The position numbers were made by a program, and so were the translations under genes. From Cadophora sp. MPI-SDFR-AT-0126 (Eukaryota > Ascomycota > Leotiomycetes > Helotiales > Ploettnerulaceae), in the NCBI GenBank assembly GCA_020747065.1, contig JAGMVK010000005.1:1736001-1800000 (forward strand): 64,000 nucleotides of DNA, in the 5' to 3' direction. Below, piece after piece: positions 55,290 to 64,000 of this stretch. The notes under the pieces were generated by a model. It saw only the letters and a program-made list of their open reading frames with translations, did not search any database and was not told the origin of the DNA. How positions within the stretch are numbered: position 1 is the first letter of the stretch; every line of letters begins with the position of its first letter.

Positions 55290-56861
55290 TCAACACCCAA
55301 ACATCTTGTTCGTGCTCACGTTACACCTACTCCACCACTTCCTCTCCCACAGACTGACGAAGAACATACTAGGCCAGTAACCCACGTAGAGCCACCAAGC
55401 CGGCCAAGGATCCCAGACTTCAAAAGTCCCATCCCTCCAATACAACACATGCTCAACGAACTCCATCCACATCCTCAACATCTCTCGCACCCCAATCTCA
55501 GATCTCAAAACACACAGAATGGGGAGCAGCACTCTTGTGACAAAGTCATGCCCGATCCAGTAATACCCCGGCACTCCAGGTCTCGGTACAATGAGCGCTT
55601 CGCTCTTGTGTCCATTCGGAATACCCCTCGGTTCATGATCTGGCAGAATCGAGAGATACGCCGCCGCTAGATCCTCACACACGTCACTGAGACACACCAC
55701 GGCGGTGTGAACCCGCGGGTTACACTCAATCGGGTAGATCTTCCGCATCAAGTCCCGGACCTCGCTCTCCTGAACGCCCATCCTCGTCTCCGCCACATGC
55801 GCGACTTCCTCCTCAACGAGGAAATCAATCGAGAAATGCCCCGTCATTCCGTTTCCAGTTTTCTTCGCGTACAGCGTGGTGTAGAGCAGCATGGCTTGCG
55901 AGAGCGCTGATGATGTCGGGAGGGGCGTGTAGTGCATGAGGAGTTCAGTGGAGGGGCAGGCCACGAAGGCTTTGACTTTGCCGCCGATTATGAGGCTGTG
56001 TGTGCAGTATTCTGGGCCTTTGATGAACTTCTGGAGGACGAATGGTCGGAAGGGCGTGGGATTCATGCTCTTGATGTGCGCTTCTGTTTCTCTGAGGGTT
56101 GGGAGGGGGAGTTGCGTCATATTGGAGCGGTTGGAGTCGTCTAGCAGGATGCTCTTCATGATGTATTTATCATTTGGCTGCATCGTCGGCCCGGGCTTCT
56201 CTGGGTACAAGACTGAGAGACTTTCAGTCTCCGAGGTCACTAGGTGGGTGTCTGGGACATTCAGGCCTAGGTTTCGCGTGTTGTCTATGAAGAAGTGCTT
56301 CTCGTGTAGCGTTTCCGTGAGCGTGAGCCCAAATTGTACGGCTTTGCAGCGTGTTTCCTTCGAGATCGCCTCGGCGGCTTCACCGTCTTCGATGCCAGAT
56401 GCTATGCCCGAGCATGGAACCCATAACTCCACGCCCTCTTTATTGACAATATCAATCAAGTCCTGTATATATTTTGCCGATCCAGCCTCGGACGTAGGTT
56501 TAGAAAGCCGGTAAAATTTGTCGATGGAAGTCGAGAAGTGCCCACAAACTGGAACAAGATAGGGTTCGAAATCCACGCCGATAACTCGATGTCCTGTTCG
56601 GTAGAATGTGCGCGCTACATTGAGGCCTTTACTCATGCCGACTCCTGTCACTAAAATCGTGCGTGGCCTGAAAGTCGACGACGAGATCTGTCGCCATCTC
56701 CGGTAGTGCTTGATGTGTCTTGAGATCTTGAGGTAGGGGGAGACGAGGCGGCTACACACAGCGATAAAGGTGCATAGTGGGATGAGGCAAAGCGAGAGCA
56801 GGATTAGAGAAACGTTTTGGAGGACGTGTTGGTAGGGAGGCGAGTGGCTGGTCAGGAGCAT
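55290..56861 (-). CDS. Membrane-anchored ATP-grasp domain protein
   Basis: ATP-grasp ligase-like protein of unknown substrate, 523 residues from the first usable ATG (56861); the frame continues upstream only to a non-ATG codon. An N-terminal membrane segment (about residues 14-36, LQNVSLILLSLCLIPLCTFI) is followed by a basic stretch, so the enzyme probably faces the cytosol from an internal membrane. The pre-ATP-grasp nucleotide-fold motif is TILVTGVGMSKGLNVA; ATP-grasp residues appear in YIMKSI, VLQKFIKGPEY and IECNPR (metal-binding Glu and Asn). Carbamoyl-phosphate-synthase-like and peptide- or mycosporine-ligase-like proteins share this fold. The C-terminus is Trp-rich. A 50-nt GTGAGC...GAG intron could replace the last residues with a different tail. 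Confidence 0.8.
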   Translation of the reverse strand: MLLTSHSPPYQHVLQNVSLILLSLCLIPLCTFIAVCSRLVSPYLKISRHIKHYRRWRQISSSTFRPRTILVTGVGMSKGLNVARTFYRTGHRVIGVDFEPYLVPVCGHFSTSIDKFYRLSKPTSEAGSAKYIQDLIDIVNKEGVELWVPCSGIASGIEDGEAAEAISKETRCKAVQFGLTLTETLHEKHFFIDNTRNLGLNVPDTHLVTSETESLSVLYPEKPGPTMQPNDKYIMKSILLDDSNRSNMTQLPLPTLRETEAHIKSMNPTPFRPFVLQKFIKGPEYCTHSLIIGGKVKAFVACPSTELLMHYTPLPTSSALSQAMLLYTTLYAKKTGNGMTGHFSIDFLVEEEVAHVAETRMGVQESEVRDLMRKIYPIECNPRVHTAVVCLSDVCEDLAAAYLSILPDHEPRGIPNGHKSEALIVPRPGVPGYYWIGHDFVTRVLLPILCVLRSEIGVREMLRMWMEFVEHVLYWRDGTFEVWDPWPAWWLYVGYWPSMFFVSLWERKWWSRCNVSTNKMFGC

Positions 56862-57968
56862 CTTGTCGCATTCGGCTGGATTGTCTGCTTGATCGATTAT
56901 TGCTGCATGGGCTGGTGGATTCACGAAGCCATTGTGAGGTAGTTGAGGACGAGAGCACACTCTGTCTTCTGGGTCGGAGAAGCAGAGTTGATGAGACACT
57001 TGCTACGAGCTAGAGAATCATCCAGCGCAGAAGAGAGCTGAAGAACGAATATGTACAGTGCGGTGCAGTATCTTCGTGCGATCGAGTGGGCCAGAGTGAG
57101 AATAGCGTGGTGTTGTTGTTGTTGTTGCATTCATCCGATGCCATTGTGGATGGATGATGGGGTTCTCCACGTCATCTTCACATGCCAGAGAGTGGGGTGG
57201 AAAGCGGGTACAAAATTGTATGTTCCTGACTAACTTTGAAGACGGCACTTTTGATAGACTGGACGTGGCATAGAAGAAGTGGAGGAAGAATGTTTGAGAC
57301 AGACTGCACAGATGAGACGATCCGGAAAGAGACACATAAGATTGAGGTCTGATTTGTGCCACGTTGTACCTCCGTATGAGGTTGGCTTAAAAGCTTGGGT
57401 GGTGCAAGGGACTGACTCGATAGCAAGCGAGACCAAACACAGGTTGGAGGGGTCTAGTGGGAAGTGCTCTGATAGGAAAATATTTCTCATTGAAGAATGC
57501 CCGAAGATTGAAGGTCAGACAAAGCTTCTTATCTTATGAGGGGTCTGAATGAATTCAATTCAGTGTGTAGTTTTAAAAGCTGGACAGTCACAGCGCTCGT
57601 TTACCGCGAGTCTCAAAGTTGGACGAAGAAAAAGTGGAAAGTCTGGAAGGGAAAAAATATCATGAAAGTCAGGATGTCTCTACGAGTACATGTCATATAC
57701 AATCGTCCCACAAGAAATGAGTAGGCGGACCGCTCACTCCGACAGTAAAAATCCCAAGCCTCCTGCAGAGGCAAAGATTAGAGAAAAATAAACGCCCTTC
57801 AATATCCTCCCTCCCATTCTAGATTCTTTTCCATCATCATGCTCAAAACAAATAGCATCACTTTAAAATTCCGCTGCATAAATGGCATGTCATTATAGTA
57901 AATCTCTTCCTTTCATTCCCTCTTATTCCTAATATATGTGGCCAGGGTACTGGTAAAAGGTCATATGG
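56862..57968. other. Intergenic, promoter region of the ATP-grasp gene
   Basis: About 1.1 kb between the ATP-grasp start and the 3' end of the Tao3/Mor2/Pag1-like gene. A (GTT)n run lies at about 57111-57127. Frames of 60-114 codons have no support; the one reading upstream from the ATP-grasp gene has a stop before any ATG. Confidence 0.55.
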
Positions 57969-60900
57969 TTACAGAGGCTCGCCAGGACTCGTCGTCTTCT
58001 GCACATAGGCATTGGGGATCTTCGGTACACGAGGTGATTTTGGCGGCTGGGAGAGGCCACGACGTTCGGCCCGGAGGGTATCTCTCATCCGGTCGTTATC
58101 TCGAGATCGTCCACCAGTGAGTCGACGCATGCTGCTCCGTGTTCCTTGCGCGAGGGGTTTGATCATGTTTTCGAGGAAGAAAGAGCCTTCTCCGGTGGCG
58201 GTTGCTCGCTCATCGTCGCCGTCTGAGAAGACTTCTTCCGTATAATCATCATCGGAGGTGTAAGTCATGCTTGGGTGGGTAGTGGCGGAGGCAGAGGGAG
58301 ATGTGACGGAGCGGGAGTGCATAATTGGTCGAGCGCCTGGGACGAGGTTAAAGGCGCCAGGGTTCATAGCGTTGTGTTCGCGACTCGGAGGAGGACGCAT
58401 GTCTGTGAAGCCATTTTGAAAGGATGTGTTGCTAGAGGTACTGGCGAGCGATTGATGAAGGATTGGAAGAGTCTGCTCGTCGTAGAGCTGGGCGCCAGAC
58501 TCGAATCCTTCACTGGCGAATCCTGCTTCCGTGATTGTCCGTGAGGATCGGCCATCACTTGTGGGGCTTTGTAGACTGTCCTCGAAAAAGTCATCTAGGC
58601 TATCCAGCTTCATTACTAGATCTCCGATATGACCGTCTCCTCGTCCTTCATCAGACATCATGGTGTCAGTCCTTTCAGTAGGTGGAAAGTAACCATATTG
58701 GAAGTCATCAACATGGAATTCGACTTCTGGAGTTGGCGTTATCTCGGGGTCCATGTTCTCAGCACTCTGACACATATAAAACACAGCGTGGACATTGGCT
58801 CTGGTTGTCTCTGCATGCTTCGCTGGTATGGGAATAGACCATCCTGACTCTTCTGGTATCCCGAACAGACTTTGGGTACGCTCATACTCCTTTCGGATGG
58901 CCTTCGAAGATGACCTGGTCATACTCATTCTCAAATGATGCTTATCCATCGACGTGCCGGTCATCGTCATGATATTGTCCAACACCTCCAGAGCTTCCAT
59001 ACAAAACTCTGTTTGAAGCAGTCTCAGCAATGGTGAGATGAGATCTGGGCCATGCGAAGCAATTTCAGGCTTCTTCATATCGATGTCCGGTATGATGGCA
59101 CAGAGAATACGCATTGTCTTGAGCTTGAACCAGGGAATGTTATTTGTTAACAGACCCATGAGGAAAGTCAAACATCCAAAGTCCCACTGTGGGAAAAATG
59201 CTTCTCGGATTGCGGATACAAGCTGGGCTAGGAAGTCTTTGCTTGTCCGATACCTAGCAGCTGCAAAACCACTTAACGCTCGTGATATGGTGCTGCAACC
59301 CTGATCTTCAGCAACTTGGGCAAGAATGTCGGCGCTCTTCGCGCTCTCGGCATCGATGGTGTCTTGATCCATTGCATGGAGGAACCTCGGGAAGTTGGCC
59401 AGTACAGCGAAAAGTAGTCGACTGTCATCTCCGATCAGGTCGTCATTTGGAAGCTGAATAAGTTCGTTCAAAGTCTTCAGTGTCAATTCGAGACAGACTG
59501 ACGACCGAAGCCCTTTGTGGACCAATTGCTGGAGTCCTTCAAAGGCCCCTTCCCATCGGAGAGGTCTTCCGTCAGCGAGAAGCAATCTAACTTTTGGATC
59601 GCTCAAATCGAGTTTCCCAACGAGCTCTTCTAACATATTGAGTGCTTCCAGAAATTCTCTTTCGTTGATAGTATCTAAGCACGCGCAAGTTGTCCAGAAA
59701 AGCTGCGGAAATGTCAATAGATTCTGGGTATCCAGTTTGCAGATTAAGGTCTTCAGGGTGGTCAAAATTTCCATTGAGAATGTTTGGACATCGGAATCTT
59801 CGTCTGCAATGGTGTTCGATAACCTCGCAAGCATATCCGCAAGCATGGGCTGATCCAGAGACGTGAGAATGCAGCGGAAAATTTGAAAAGATCGACATGC
59901 CAAATGCCTTACAGGGCAAGAGGTTGCCCACGTCAGAGACAGCTTCCCCCATTGCTCTTGGATGCCAGGATATGTGATTTCAAAATCTTTAACAACTTCG
60001 GTAGTGAGCAGCTCCATTCCGGCGGGAACTTTGTTGTCTTGGTCATCGACCTTCCCGTTGTTGTCCTCGTATGCCCAGATGACTTTCGGATCATGACGAC
60101 GAATAGACTCAATGAAGTCTTCGATCGACTTCTTTGTTGGTGTCGTAAGCTCATCATCCATCTGTGATATGACCAACTCATGAATGAGATGTATGAGCAT
60201 TTCCCGAGCCTGTTCTTGGACCAGTGGGATGTAGTGGTCCCATAATACCGTCACAACTTGGAGAAGCAACGGCACATTCTCAGCAACCAGTTGGACCGGA
60301 GACACCATCAGATCAACCAAAAGTATTAAGGAGAGCTGTCCAAGAGAAAATCCGGCTTGTTTGGCTCCGATGGGCAGCGCTTCAGCAAGCTCTGCAATGT
60401 ATGGGAGCTTGCCGACATCTGGAGGAGGTGGACTGAGCTCGCGCTTCTCGTTGGGTATCATGGCCTTCGGCGTGATCTGCATCAAGAGGAACTCAACCAC
60501 CTTCACACCCGCAGGTGTACTTGACAAGAAAACGACTATCTGCTTGGCATACTCAACAAAGTTCTGTTCTCGGCGATCCAAGCACAGTGACATGATGAAG
60601 TCTAGTACAAGTTGAACATTACCAGCATGTGGTCCAGTTGCAAGAGCCTGCCACAATGCTTGGACTTCATTGTGTAGCGCACTACTAGATTTGATCGTGA
60701 TTTCGAACAGGTTTGTTAGAAGCACGTATGACTGGGCTGTTGGTCCGCCATTCGGATCGATTTGGAGTTCGATGATCTGGATCCAGGGAAGAATAGCGGC
60801 GACCATGTTTCGTTGAGCACCAGACTGGAGTTGATTGAAGTATGCAGTAAATTCGGAGAAAATGATGAACGCCAATTCTGAGTGTTGCTTAGAAAGACGC

Positions 60901-63900
60901 TTCGATATCTCGAATTGGGCGAGCTTGTACACAGCTTTGGTCTTATCAGAAATACTGATATCGTAATCTTGTATTTTGGAGCTTTTCTGTTGTCTTTCCT
61001 CAAGAATTCGAAGCATATGGGCCGATTTCGATCGCATTTCGCTCTGCTCACTGCCAAGTGTGTAAAGACCAACACCAAGTAGCTTCCAGAACGGCATTGG
61101 ATAATCGGGATGTTCCAGTACCACTTGAGTCACCACTTCATAGTAACTTTCCAGAACTTTTCCAATATCTGCCAGGTAGCATCGTGCTATTGAATGCTCG
61201 AGCAAATATGTGAACTCCTTGTTGTGCACAATCAAATTCTTCAATGCTCTTCGTCCAATAACATGCATCCGATCACTACCTGAGCTAAAAATTGTGTCGA
61301 TCCAGGACAGCATTCGTCTGATGTCAAATTGTAGGTTCGCCTGGCTCTGGGTCGTAATGCTCACGGGCCCTCCGCAGAGAGCTGCCATTGCACTCAGTGC
61401 TGCCGTTCGAAGGTTTCTCTTCTCAATTTCCATTGCGGCTGTGACTGTTCCTCTCTCTCCAAGCGATTGCTGGTCGATCATTGACTGTCTCATGCTGTCT
61501 TCCCGCTGGCGGATTTGCGGCTGATTGGGCGAATAACCGCACCAATCTTCCATCAAGGCAAATGAGGACTTCCGTGATTCGAAAGTCATCCACCGTGACG
61601 GATCTTTTGTGAGGTTGATACCCTCAAATAGCTCTTCCATTAGACCGCAGTAATGTCTACGCAATTTTTGGAACTCCCAATCCATCTGAACCTCTCCATC
61701 CATCAGAAATAGTTTGAGGTCCTTTGTGTACGCGACCAAATTGTTCAATATCCAATCATTTTGATGAACCTCCGGATCTTTCAAGAAGCGTGATGTAAGT
61801 CTGTAGACATGTGTGATCTCGGTTCTGAGAAGATCTGTTCGCTTATTCCTCCTTGGACTGCTCACTGTCCGCTGATGGATTCGAGCTCTCGCATCGTCAT
61901 TACATCGACTGACGGCTGTCTGCAACTCTTCGAGAAGAGTTTTATAGATATTGACGTTGATGGACCCTAGGGCTACAACAACAGCCTCTCGGATCGAAGC
62001 TGGGTTCACCGGGAGAAGGGGAATGATGTATTTGAACAAAGATCGAGCGGATGTGATCTTTTCCTGCGTTTGACTTGGCTTTGAGCCTTTCCTTAAGTGC
62101 TGTGCGGCCTGAGGGGAAGATTGCTGCTGGCCGCCTTTATCGGACAATGTTGTACACGCAACGATCAGGTACAATTTCCACTGCTCAATCAAAACTTCTG
62201 GAGGTGTTGTTGAAGACCTCGATAGTAAGCGGCCACTCCCCGTTTCAAATCGGTCGAATGAGCCGTATTGTGGACCTCTGGTGACCTCTGACAAGGCCAC
62301 AATACCTCTGTACATTTGGAGAATGCGGTTGCAGATCAACTCTCTCCCAAGTGTGACAGCAAAGGGACATCGATCGTAGCTGATCCGGATCAGGTTGGGG
62401 AAAATTTTAAACCAAAGAGTTGTATCATATGAGACTTCGCTGCTGCACAAGTCAATCAGAGCACTTTGTGAATTGCTCCTGCGCAGCCCGCGCTGCAGTC
62501 TGCTGCGCTCAGCAACCGATAGATGCTCATCATTGAAATCCATGACATGCATGGAATCGCCCTCCAGGATATGTATGAGTCTGCCGTTGTCTTTCCCTAG
62601 GGCTGTATCGAACTCTGTGATTAGTCGCAATACAGTGACAGCAAACGCGCGGACCCTCCGTGACTGAGAGCACAGGAAGAACAACCCATGAGACTCTACT
62701 TCATCAACATGTGCCCAGATACCCGACAGATCCAGCTGTACACCGCGCTTGTCGGCACCTCCATCTTCAGTGACATCGGCAGAAGCTTCTTTAGTCTTGT
62801 GCTTGATCTCTTCAATCCAGATATGTAAGAGCTCAACATATAGCTTGAGCGTACTCTCAATGTGGCCAGGTCCAAGCATACCGCCATCCGACATTGTCGA
62901 ATATCTGTCATCGAAGTTGAATATGAATCGAGCAAATCCGATTGTGACTTGCTGGGCATGAGACTGTCGTGCGATAGATTTCAATGATTGAGCCGAAGAC
63001 TCAGCAATGTTGTATTGGACGTGGGCTGTACCAGTGCACAGCAAGTTGACCAAGGAATTGAAGGGAATGTCGGCGGATAGACAGCGTGGAAGCGCTTGTA
63101 CAGCAACGTGGAGGAGTTCGTAGAAGCCCTGCTTCTGGTCCGAGTAGCTCTGGTGGTCATCACGACGAGCGAAATTGAAGCTTTCGGCTAATGGAGTCTT
63201 CGGTACAGGGCTGTTGAATTTCTCGTCCAGTACAGCTTGGCCGCCGAAGGTATTGTCACATATGATAGTGATCTTCCCAAGTATCTCGCAAAACTTCGAA
63301 TAGTACTCTTTAGCAACATCACTGAGGGTATTCGTCATGACTGGACGAGACAACCGATCCTCTTGGCTTCGGATCTCGGTCGGCGGTGGTGGAGGACTTC
63401 GCGGCGCAGTCATCAGAGGGGAAGTTGGCATTCGGTCCCACGATGGTAAGGGTGCGTAGTGCTGTGGAAATGGTGGACGGCCTTGCTCTCCTTTCTCGAG
63501 GTCCGCCATTATCGCCAGGAATGCTCTGATACCAATCACCATCTTCTCTGGCTCCAATTGCTCAACTTTCAAGTCTCTGCCTGAAGCAAACAGGTCTGCG
63601 TTGATCAGAGGGAAGACTATTGTTCTTAAGCAAAAGTCTTGGTGCTTGAACCCAATGATGCGAATGATTTGAATCAAGGGTTCGGCAATTGAAGGGTCGG
63701 TCGAGAGGTACGTCCTCTTCCCGGGTGGTATGACTAGCTTAACAACCTCTTCCAGCTTCTTGATCGTTGAGTTTAAAGTATCAGACGTGCGGTAAAGATA
63801 AGTCCAAAGTAACCTCGAGATGACTTGCAAGCACAAAGGTCTGGCGAAACGGTCTTTGAATTTGGGTTGCAACGGGAGCACAAGCTGCAACCACTGAGTT

Positions 63901-64000
63901 GAAAAGGCTTCGACAGGGGAGACGCAAAGTAGTGTAGCTGTCAATGGGAAAGCAACACCCCAATGTCGAGGTTTGACGAACATGGATGCAAGGCGAGGTG
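57969..64000 (-). CDS. Tao3/Mor2/Pag1-like cell-morphogenesis protein (5' end beyond window)
   Basis: Furry-family scaffold of the RAM/MOR network that activates the NDR kinase (Cbk1/Orb6/COT1) for polarised growth and septation. An uninterrupted frame of 2010 residues runs to the right edge and continues upstream (codons for PRLAS precede the first ATG at 63983), so that ATG is internal. Recognisable segments include the HEAT/ARM-like N-terminal helical region with a Pro-rich loop, then DWILNNLVAYTKDLK and SIARCYLADIG... in the middle and QFGYFPPTERTD-like and Ser-rich sequences near the C-terminus, which ends in a basic Arg-rich tail. Full family proteins are about 2200-2600 residues, so a few hundred N-terminal residues are probably missing. 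No intron is needed in 6 kb. Confidence 0.9.
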   Translation of the reverse strand, partial: PRLASMFVKPRHWGVAFPLTATLLCVSPVEAFSTQWLQLVLPLQPKFKDRFARPLCLQVISRLLWTYLYRTSDTLNSTIKKLEEVVKLVIPPGKRTYLSTDPSIAEPLIQIIRIIGFKHQDFCLRTIVFPLINADLFASGRDLKVEQLEPEKMVIGIRAFLAIMADLEKGEQGRPPFPQHYAPLPSWDRMPTSPLMTAPRSPPPPPTEIRSQEDRLSRPVMTNTLSDVAKEYYSKFCEILGKITIICDNTFGGQAVLDEKFNSPVPKTPLAESFNFARRDDHQSYSDQKQGFYELLHVAVQALPRCLSADIPFNSLVNLLCTGTAHVQYNIAESSAQSLKSIARQSHAQQVTIGFARFIFNFDDRYSTMSDGGMLGPGHIESTLKLYVELLHIWIEEIKHKTKEASADVTEDGGADKRGVQLDLSGIWAHVDEVESHGLFFLCSQSRRVRAFAVTVLRLITEFDTALGKDNGRLIHILEGDSMHVMDFNDEHLSVAERSRLQRGLRRSNSQSALIDLCSSEVSYDTTLWFKIFPNLIRISYDRCPFAVTLGRELICNRILQMYRGIVALSEVTRGPQYGSFDRFETGSGRLLSRSSTTPPEVLIEQWKLYLIVACTTLSDKGGQQQSSPQAAQHLRKGSKPSQTQEKITSARSLFKYIIPLLPVNPASIREAVVVALGSINVNIYKTLLEELQTAVSRCNDDARARIHQRTVSSPRRNKRTDLLRTEITHVYRLTSRFLKDPEVHQNDWILNNLVAYTKDLKLFLMDGEVQMDWEFQKLRRHYCGLMEELFEGINLTKDPSRWMTFESRKSSFALMEDWCGYSPNQPQIRQREDSMRQSMIDQQSLGERGTVTAAMEIEKRNLRTAALSAMAALCGGPVSITTQSQANLQFDIRRMLSWIDTIFSSGSDRMHVIGRRALKNLIVHNKEFTYLLEHSIARCYLADIGKVLESYYEVVTQVVLEHPDYPMPFWKLLGVGLYTLGSEQSEMRSKSAHMLRILEERQQKSSKIQDYDISISDKTKAVYKLAQFEISKRLSKQHSELAFIIFSEFTAYFNQLQSGAQRNMVAAILPWIQIIELQIDPNGGPTAQSYVLLTNLFEITIKSSSALHNEVQALWQALATGPHAGNVQLVLDFIMSLCLDRREQNFVEYAKQIVVFLSSTPAGVKVVEFLLMQITPKAMIPNEKRELSPPPPDVGKLPYIAELAEALPIGAKQAGFSLGQLSLILLVDLMVSPVQLVAENVPLLLQVVTVLWDHYIPLVQEQAREMLIHLIHELVISQMDDELTTPTKKSIEDFIESIRRHDPKVIWAYEDNNGKVDDQDNKVPAGMELLTTEVVKDFEITYPGIQEQWGKLSLTWATSCPVRHLACRSFQIFRCILTSLDQPMLADMLARLSNTIADEDSDVQTFSMEILTTLKTLICKLDTQNLLTFPQLFWTTCACLDTINEREFLEALNMLEELVGKLDLSDPKVRLLLADGRPLRWEGAFEGLQQLVHKGLRSSVCLELTLKTLNELIQLPNDDLIGDDSRLLFAVLANFPRFLHAMDQDTIDAESAKSADILAQVAEDQGCSTISRALSGFAAARYRTSKDFLAQLVSAIREAFFPQWDFGCLTFLMGLLTNNIPWFKLKTMRILCAIIPDIDMKKPEIASHGPDLISPLLRLLQTEFCMEALEVLDNIMTMTGTSMDKHHLRMSMTRSSSKAIRKEYERTQSLFGIPEESGWSIPIPAKHAETTRANVHAVFYMCQSAENMDPEITPTPEVEFHVDDFQYGYFPPTERTDTMMSDEGRGDGHIGDLVMKLDSLDDFFEDSLQSPTSDGRSSRTITEAGFASEGFESGAQLYDEQTLPILHQSLASTSSNTSFQNGFTDMRPPPSREHNAMNPGAFNLVPGARPIMHSRSVTSPSASATTHPSMTYTSDDDYTEEVFSDGDDERATATGEGSFFLENMIKPLAQGTRSSMRRLTGGRSRDNDRMRDTLRAERRGLSQPPKSPRVPKIPNAYVQKTTSPGEPL

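Noticed and set aside
56862..56999. Longer ATP-grasp protein starting at 56999
   Set aside because: The codon at 56999-56997 is GTG, not ATG, and an in-frame stop lies just upstream; the first ATG is at 56861.
1..64000. tRNA genes, CRISPR arrays, intact transposons or phage-like genes
   Set aside because: I looked for A/B-box pairs, cloverleaf-capable sequence, regularly spaced repeats, transposase or reverse-transcriptase motifs, and terminal repeats; none was convincing. CRISPR would not be expected in a fungal genome.
1..64000. A polyketide or non-ribosomal peptide backbone for the 37-50 kb cluster
   Set aside because: No ketosynthase, adenylation or terpene-synthase motif occurs anywhere in the window.

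Overview
The window is nuclear DNA of a filamentous ascomycete (Pezizomycotina). The evidence is short spliceosomal introns (mostly about 50-140 nt, strong GTAAGT-type donors, YAG acceptors) and a gene set typical of the group: an XlnR-type Zn2Cys6 activator, a hybrid PAS histidine kinase, ATP25, a Gpr1/Git3-class GPCR and a Tao3/Mor2/Pag1 (Furry-family) protein. A Leotiomycete-like fungus is plausible from general resemblance, but this is inference; no rRNA or other marker is present.

Layout. 1-2485 (-): xlnR, 3' end outside the window. 2486-9119: 6.6 kb with no supportable gene, containing low-complexity tracts and a 33-bp minisatellite. 9120-10328 (+): MDR-family dehydrogenase. 11739-16684 (+): hybrid histidine kinase with 13 introns, one apparently GC-AG. 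16954-17963 (-): secreted Thr/Cys-rich protein. 19123-23432 (-) and 23785-25995 (+): divergent mitochondrial pair RPO41 / ATP25. 26392-27483 (+): secreted S1/P1 nuclease with an anomalous acceptor site. 28574-30559 (+): 14-TM MFS transporter. 32435-34606 (-): Gpr1-like GPCR. 37014-38942 (-): sugar-porter permease, divergent from the aldo-keto reductase at 39756-41100 (+). 42094-44137 (-): flavin monooxygenase, divergent from a Zn2Cys6 regulator at 44979-48410 (+). 48995-50428 (-): Gfo/Idh/MocA dehydrogenase. 51635-51844 and 52882-53199 (+): two small genes. 53560-54832 (+): exopolyphosphatase. 55290-56861 (-): membrane-anchored ATP-grasp protein. 57969-64000 (-): Tao3/Mor2/Pag1-like protein, 5' end outside the window.

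How the genes may work together. RPO41 transcribes mitochondrial DNA and ATP25 supports assembly of the F0 ring and expression of OLI1/ATP9; they share a 352-bp promoter. The 37-50.4 kb block (permease, aldo-keto reductase, flavin monooxygenase, Zn2Cys6 regulator, Gfo/Idh dehydrogenase) looks like a compact catabolic or small tailoring cluster with no backbone synthase. The promoter shared by its regulator and monooxygenase holds a cluster of repeated CATCGG-like sequences that could be the regulator's binding sites. XlnR, the GPCR and the permease are all carbon-source functions, but they lie tens of kb apart and I do not claim they form one locus.

Exon structures were deduced by hand from splice signals, reading-frame closure and protein-family continuity; every multi-exon model given closes in frame. 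No similarity search was run.
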